From: an uncultured Collinsella sp.
GTDB taxonomy: Bacteria > Actinomycetota > Coriobacteriia > Coriobacteriales > Coriobacteriaceae
Direction of reading: 5' to 3'
Assembly: GCA_938045085.1 (NCBI GenBank)
Contig: CALINZ010000295.1
Span: forward strand, 1-7,248
Length of the DNA stretch: 7,248 nucleotides
Made by a program: the position numbers and the translations under genes. Positions 5,952 to 7,248 of this stretch are shown piece after piece; within the stretch, counting starts at the first letter, position 1, and every line of letters starts with the position of its first letter. Below the pieces are notes generated by a model, which was given only the letters and a program-made list of their open reading frames with translations, did no database searches and was not told the origin of the DNA.

Positions 5952-6760
5952 AGCGTTGCAGCTTTCTCGCTCAAAACCGATACCTGGGATTGCAGCTCAT
6001 CGTCGGTGCGGTCGCCGGAGTCAAATCTCGTGCCGTACAGGAAAAACTCAACGTTTCCCTTGGCACCATGAATGGGCGACACGCACACATCGACCGGGAA
6101 CAGCCCCTTAGAGGCAAAGAGTTCAACTGCCGCAACGAGTGTATCACGGCGCACGGCGGGTTCGGTCACAATGCCGCCCTCGCCCACCAGCGCCGCCGGA
6201 GCCTCAAACTGCGGCTTTACGAGCGTGCAGAATGCACCCGTAGGCGCGAGGCACGCCAGCACCGCATCGATAATGTTCGCGATGCTGGTAAACGAGACAT
6301 CACACACTGCCAGGTCGATGGCGCCGGCATAGCCAAGCTCAGGCAGCTGCGTCACGTTTGTGCGCTCATGCAGCGTCACGCGATCGTCCTGACGCAATGA
6401 CCAATCGAACTGGGCGCGACCCACGTCCACCGAGACAACGGTCGCAGCTCCGCGCTTGAGCAGGCAATCGGTAAAGCCGCCGGTAGAGCAGCCCACATCC
6501 AGGCAGGCAAGGCCCGTCGGATTGATGCCAAACGCATCAAGTGCGCCTTCGAGCTTAAGACCGCCACGGCCAACATAGGGAATGCGCCCCTTCACGTGCA
6601 GCGGCAGCCCCGGGATCACCTTAAGCCCCGGCGAAGTCAAGCGCTCACCGCCACTCGAGACCAAGCCGGCCATAAGAGTGCGAAGGGCATCCGCGCGATC
6701 GGCGCAGATGCCCTGTGAAATCAGTTCGTCATCAAGACGCACGCGTTTCATGAATGCCAT
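5948..6760 (-). CDS. tlyA: TlyA-family rRNA 2'-O-methyltransferase (S4 plus FtsJ-like)
   Basis: TlyA enzymes add a 2'-O-methyl group from S-adenosylmethionine to ribosomal RNA (C1409 of 16S and, in some types, C1920 of 23S); in mycobacteria this underlies capreomycin sensitivity. The 270-residue protein has an N-terminal S4 RNA-binding domain (about 4-62) and a Rossmann methyltransferase domain. The SAM-binding motif is LDVGCSTGGFTD (87-98). The K-D-K-E catalytic tetrad of the FtsJ type is visible as Lys69 in YVGRGGLKL, Asp154 in CDVSF, Lys182 in LVKPQFE and Glu238 in GNVEFFLY. The start is uncertain: TTG at 6763, ATG at 6760 and ATG at 6751 are all in frame and none has a strong Shine-Dalgarno site; the last would give the usual MKR-type beginning. 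It follows xseB by 26 nt and overlaps nadK by 4 nt. The longer N-terminus suggests the dual-specificity form, but this is inferred. Confidence 0.94.
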   Translation of the reverse strand: MAFMKRVRLDDELISQGICADRADALRTLMAGLVSSGGERLTSPGLKVIPGLPLHVKGRIPYVGRGGLKLEGALDAFGINPTGLACLDVGCSTGGFTDCLLKRGAATVVSVDVGRAQFDWSLRQDDRVTLHERTNVTQLPELGYAGAIDLAVCDVSFTSIANIIDAVLACLAPTGAFCTLVKPQFEAPAALVGEGGIVTEPAVRRDTLVAAVELFASKGLFPVDVCVSPIHGAKGNVEFFLYGTRFDSGDRTDDELQSQVSVLSEKAATL

Positions 6761-6786
6761 CAACCATTCGTATCCGGAGATGCGGC

Positions 6787-7026
6787 CTAGCTATCCTGGG
6801 ATTCGTTTGCCGCATCCTCATCGTATTCCTGCTCGAGCTTGTCGGCCTCACGCGGCGTCAACTCAAACTTGTCGACCATATCGACCGCGCGGGAGCCCAG
6901 CTCAATCGCTTCGTCAAACAGATCGAGTGAACGCTCCAAGGAGGTATCCTTGGAGCGAACGGTAGCGATGATCTGGTCCAGACGGTCCGAAATCTCGTCA
7001 AAGTTGCGGACAGAACCCTCTGGCAT
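6787..7026 (-). CDS. xseB: Exodeoxyribonuclease VII small subunit
   Basis: XseB is the small helical subunit of exonuclease VII, which degrades single-stranded DNA into short oligonucleotides; several copies wrap the XseA catalytic subunit. The 79-residue protein matches the family in size and pattern. The segment NFDEISDRLDQIIATVRSKD followed by TSLERSLDLFDEAIELG is the two-helix hairpin (about 8-45), and the C-terminus is acidic and probably unstructured. The start at 7026 has GAGGAG five bases upstream, located inside the end of nusB, whose stop is only 2 nt away. The usual partner gene xseA is not beside it: the gene upstream is nusB and the gene downstream is tlyA. The coding sequence holds an 11-bp perfect hairpin (6932-6957). 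Confidence 0.9.
   Translation of the reverse strand: MPEGSVRNFDEISDRLDQIIATVRSKDTSLERSLDLFDEAIELGSRAVDMVDKFELTPREADKLEQEYDEDAANESQDS
6932..6957 (-). repeat. 11-bp perfect inverted repeat inside xseB
   Basis: Bases 6932-6942 and 6947-6957 are exact reverse complements with only a 4-nt loop. In the mRNA this is a strong hairpin covering codons 24-32 (RSKDTSLER) of xseB. No U-run follows it, so it is not an intrinsic terminator. Confidence 0.85.
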
Positions 7027-7028
7027 GG

Positions 7029-7248
7029 CTACTCCTCGACGGAGTCGGCCTCGACGGCCTCAGCAGCGTCCGCATCCTCGGCAAGTACACCGGCGGCAGC
7101 CTGAGCGGCAGCGACCTTGGCGGCCGCCTCGGCAGCCTGCGCCTCCTCGCGAGCGCGATCCTCGGCCAGCAGTTCCTGGTACAGGTCCTCGCCCGGCAAC
7201 TCCTCGCTGCGCGCGATCTTGCCCAGCACGCCGTTGACGAACGACGCG
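7029..7248 (-). CDS. nusB: NusB C-terminal part (5' end outside the window)
   Basis: NusB binds boxA RNA together with NusE (S10) in transcription antitermination complexes, notably on rRNA operons. Only the last 72 residues are visible. They open with ASFVNGVLGKIARSEE, which matches the conserved C-terminal helix of NusB (FVNGVL). After about residue 27 of the visible part comes a tail of some 45 residues made largely of Ala (20) and Asp/Glu (13), ending in DSVEE. Most NusB proteins stop soon after the FVNGVL helix, so this tail is an extension, probably disordered or a single helix. The stop TAG lies 2 nt before the xseB ATG. It is the most upstream gene of the unit in view; the promoter is outside the window. 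The assignment rests on the short motif plus context. Confidence 0.78.
   Translation of the reverse strand, partial: ASFVNGVLGKIARSEELPGEDLYQELLAEDRAREEAQAAEAAAKVAAAQAAAGVLAEDADAAEAVEADSVEE

Noticed and set aside
6938..6970. AAGGAGGT on the plus strand as a ribosome binding site for a plus-strand gene
   Set aside because: The nearest downstream ATG is more than 20 nt away and the frames opposite xseB show no coding character; the motif is one arm of the xseB hairpin.

Overview
The window looks like a chromosomal stretch from a GC-rich actinobacterium, most likely a Coriobacteriia member close to Collinsella. That placement is inferred from gene order (nusB, xseB, tlyA, nadK, recN), codon use and protein style; no rRNA or other phylogenetic marker is present. 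All genes seen belong to known families. There is no CRISPR array, transposase, tRNA, rRNA or defence island, and no new multi-gene system that I can support.

Region 1 (1-213) is mostly non-coding. It may hold the last codons of an upstream plus-strand gene, then a 73-bp element with 24-bp perfect inverted arms (58-130), then a textbook intrinsic terminator (141-178) for the minus-strand PTS gene. Region 2 (214-3413) is a divergent pair. A minus-strand sugar PTS permease has all three domains in one chain, in the order IIB-IIC-IIA. A plus-strand RpiR-family regulator (HTH plus SIS domain) faces away from it. The roughly 270-bp spacer between them carries dyad sequences, a repeated 10-mer, likely promoters for both genes and two hairpins in the PTS leader. 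The simplest reading is that the regulator senses a phosphosugar made after PTS uptake and controls the permease, itself, or both.

Region 3 (3422-7248) is a tightly packed minus-strand housekeeping operon, transcribed nusB (partial, runs off the window) > xseB > tlyA > nadK > recN. The junctions are a 2-nt gap, a 26-nt gap, a 4-nt ATGA overlap and an 11-nt overlap. The products act in transcription antitermination (NusB), DNA end processing (XseB), rRNA 2'-O-methylation (TlyA), NADP synthesis (NadK) and double-strand-break repair (RecN). The operon converges with the rpiR gene across a hairpin at 3422-3454.

The points most worth a second look are the long inverted repeat at 58-130, the operator-like array between the PTS gene and its regulator, the Ala/Glu-rich tail on NusB, xseB without an adjacent xseA, and an 11-bp perfect hairpin inside the xseB coding sequence.
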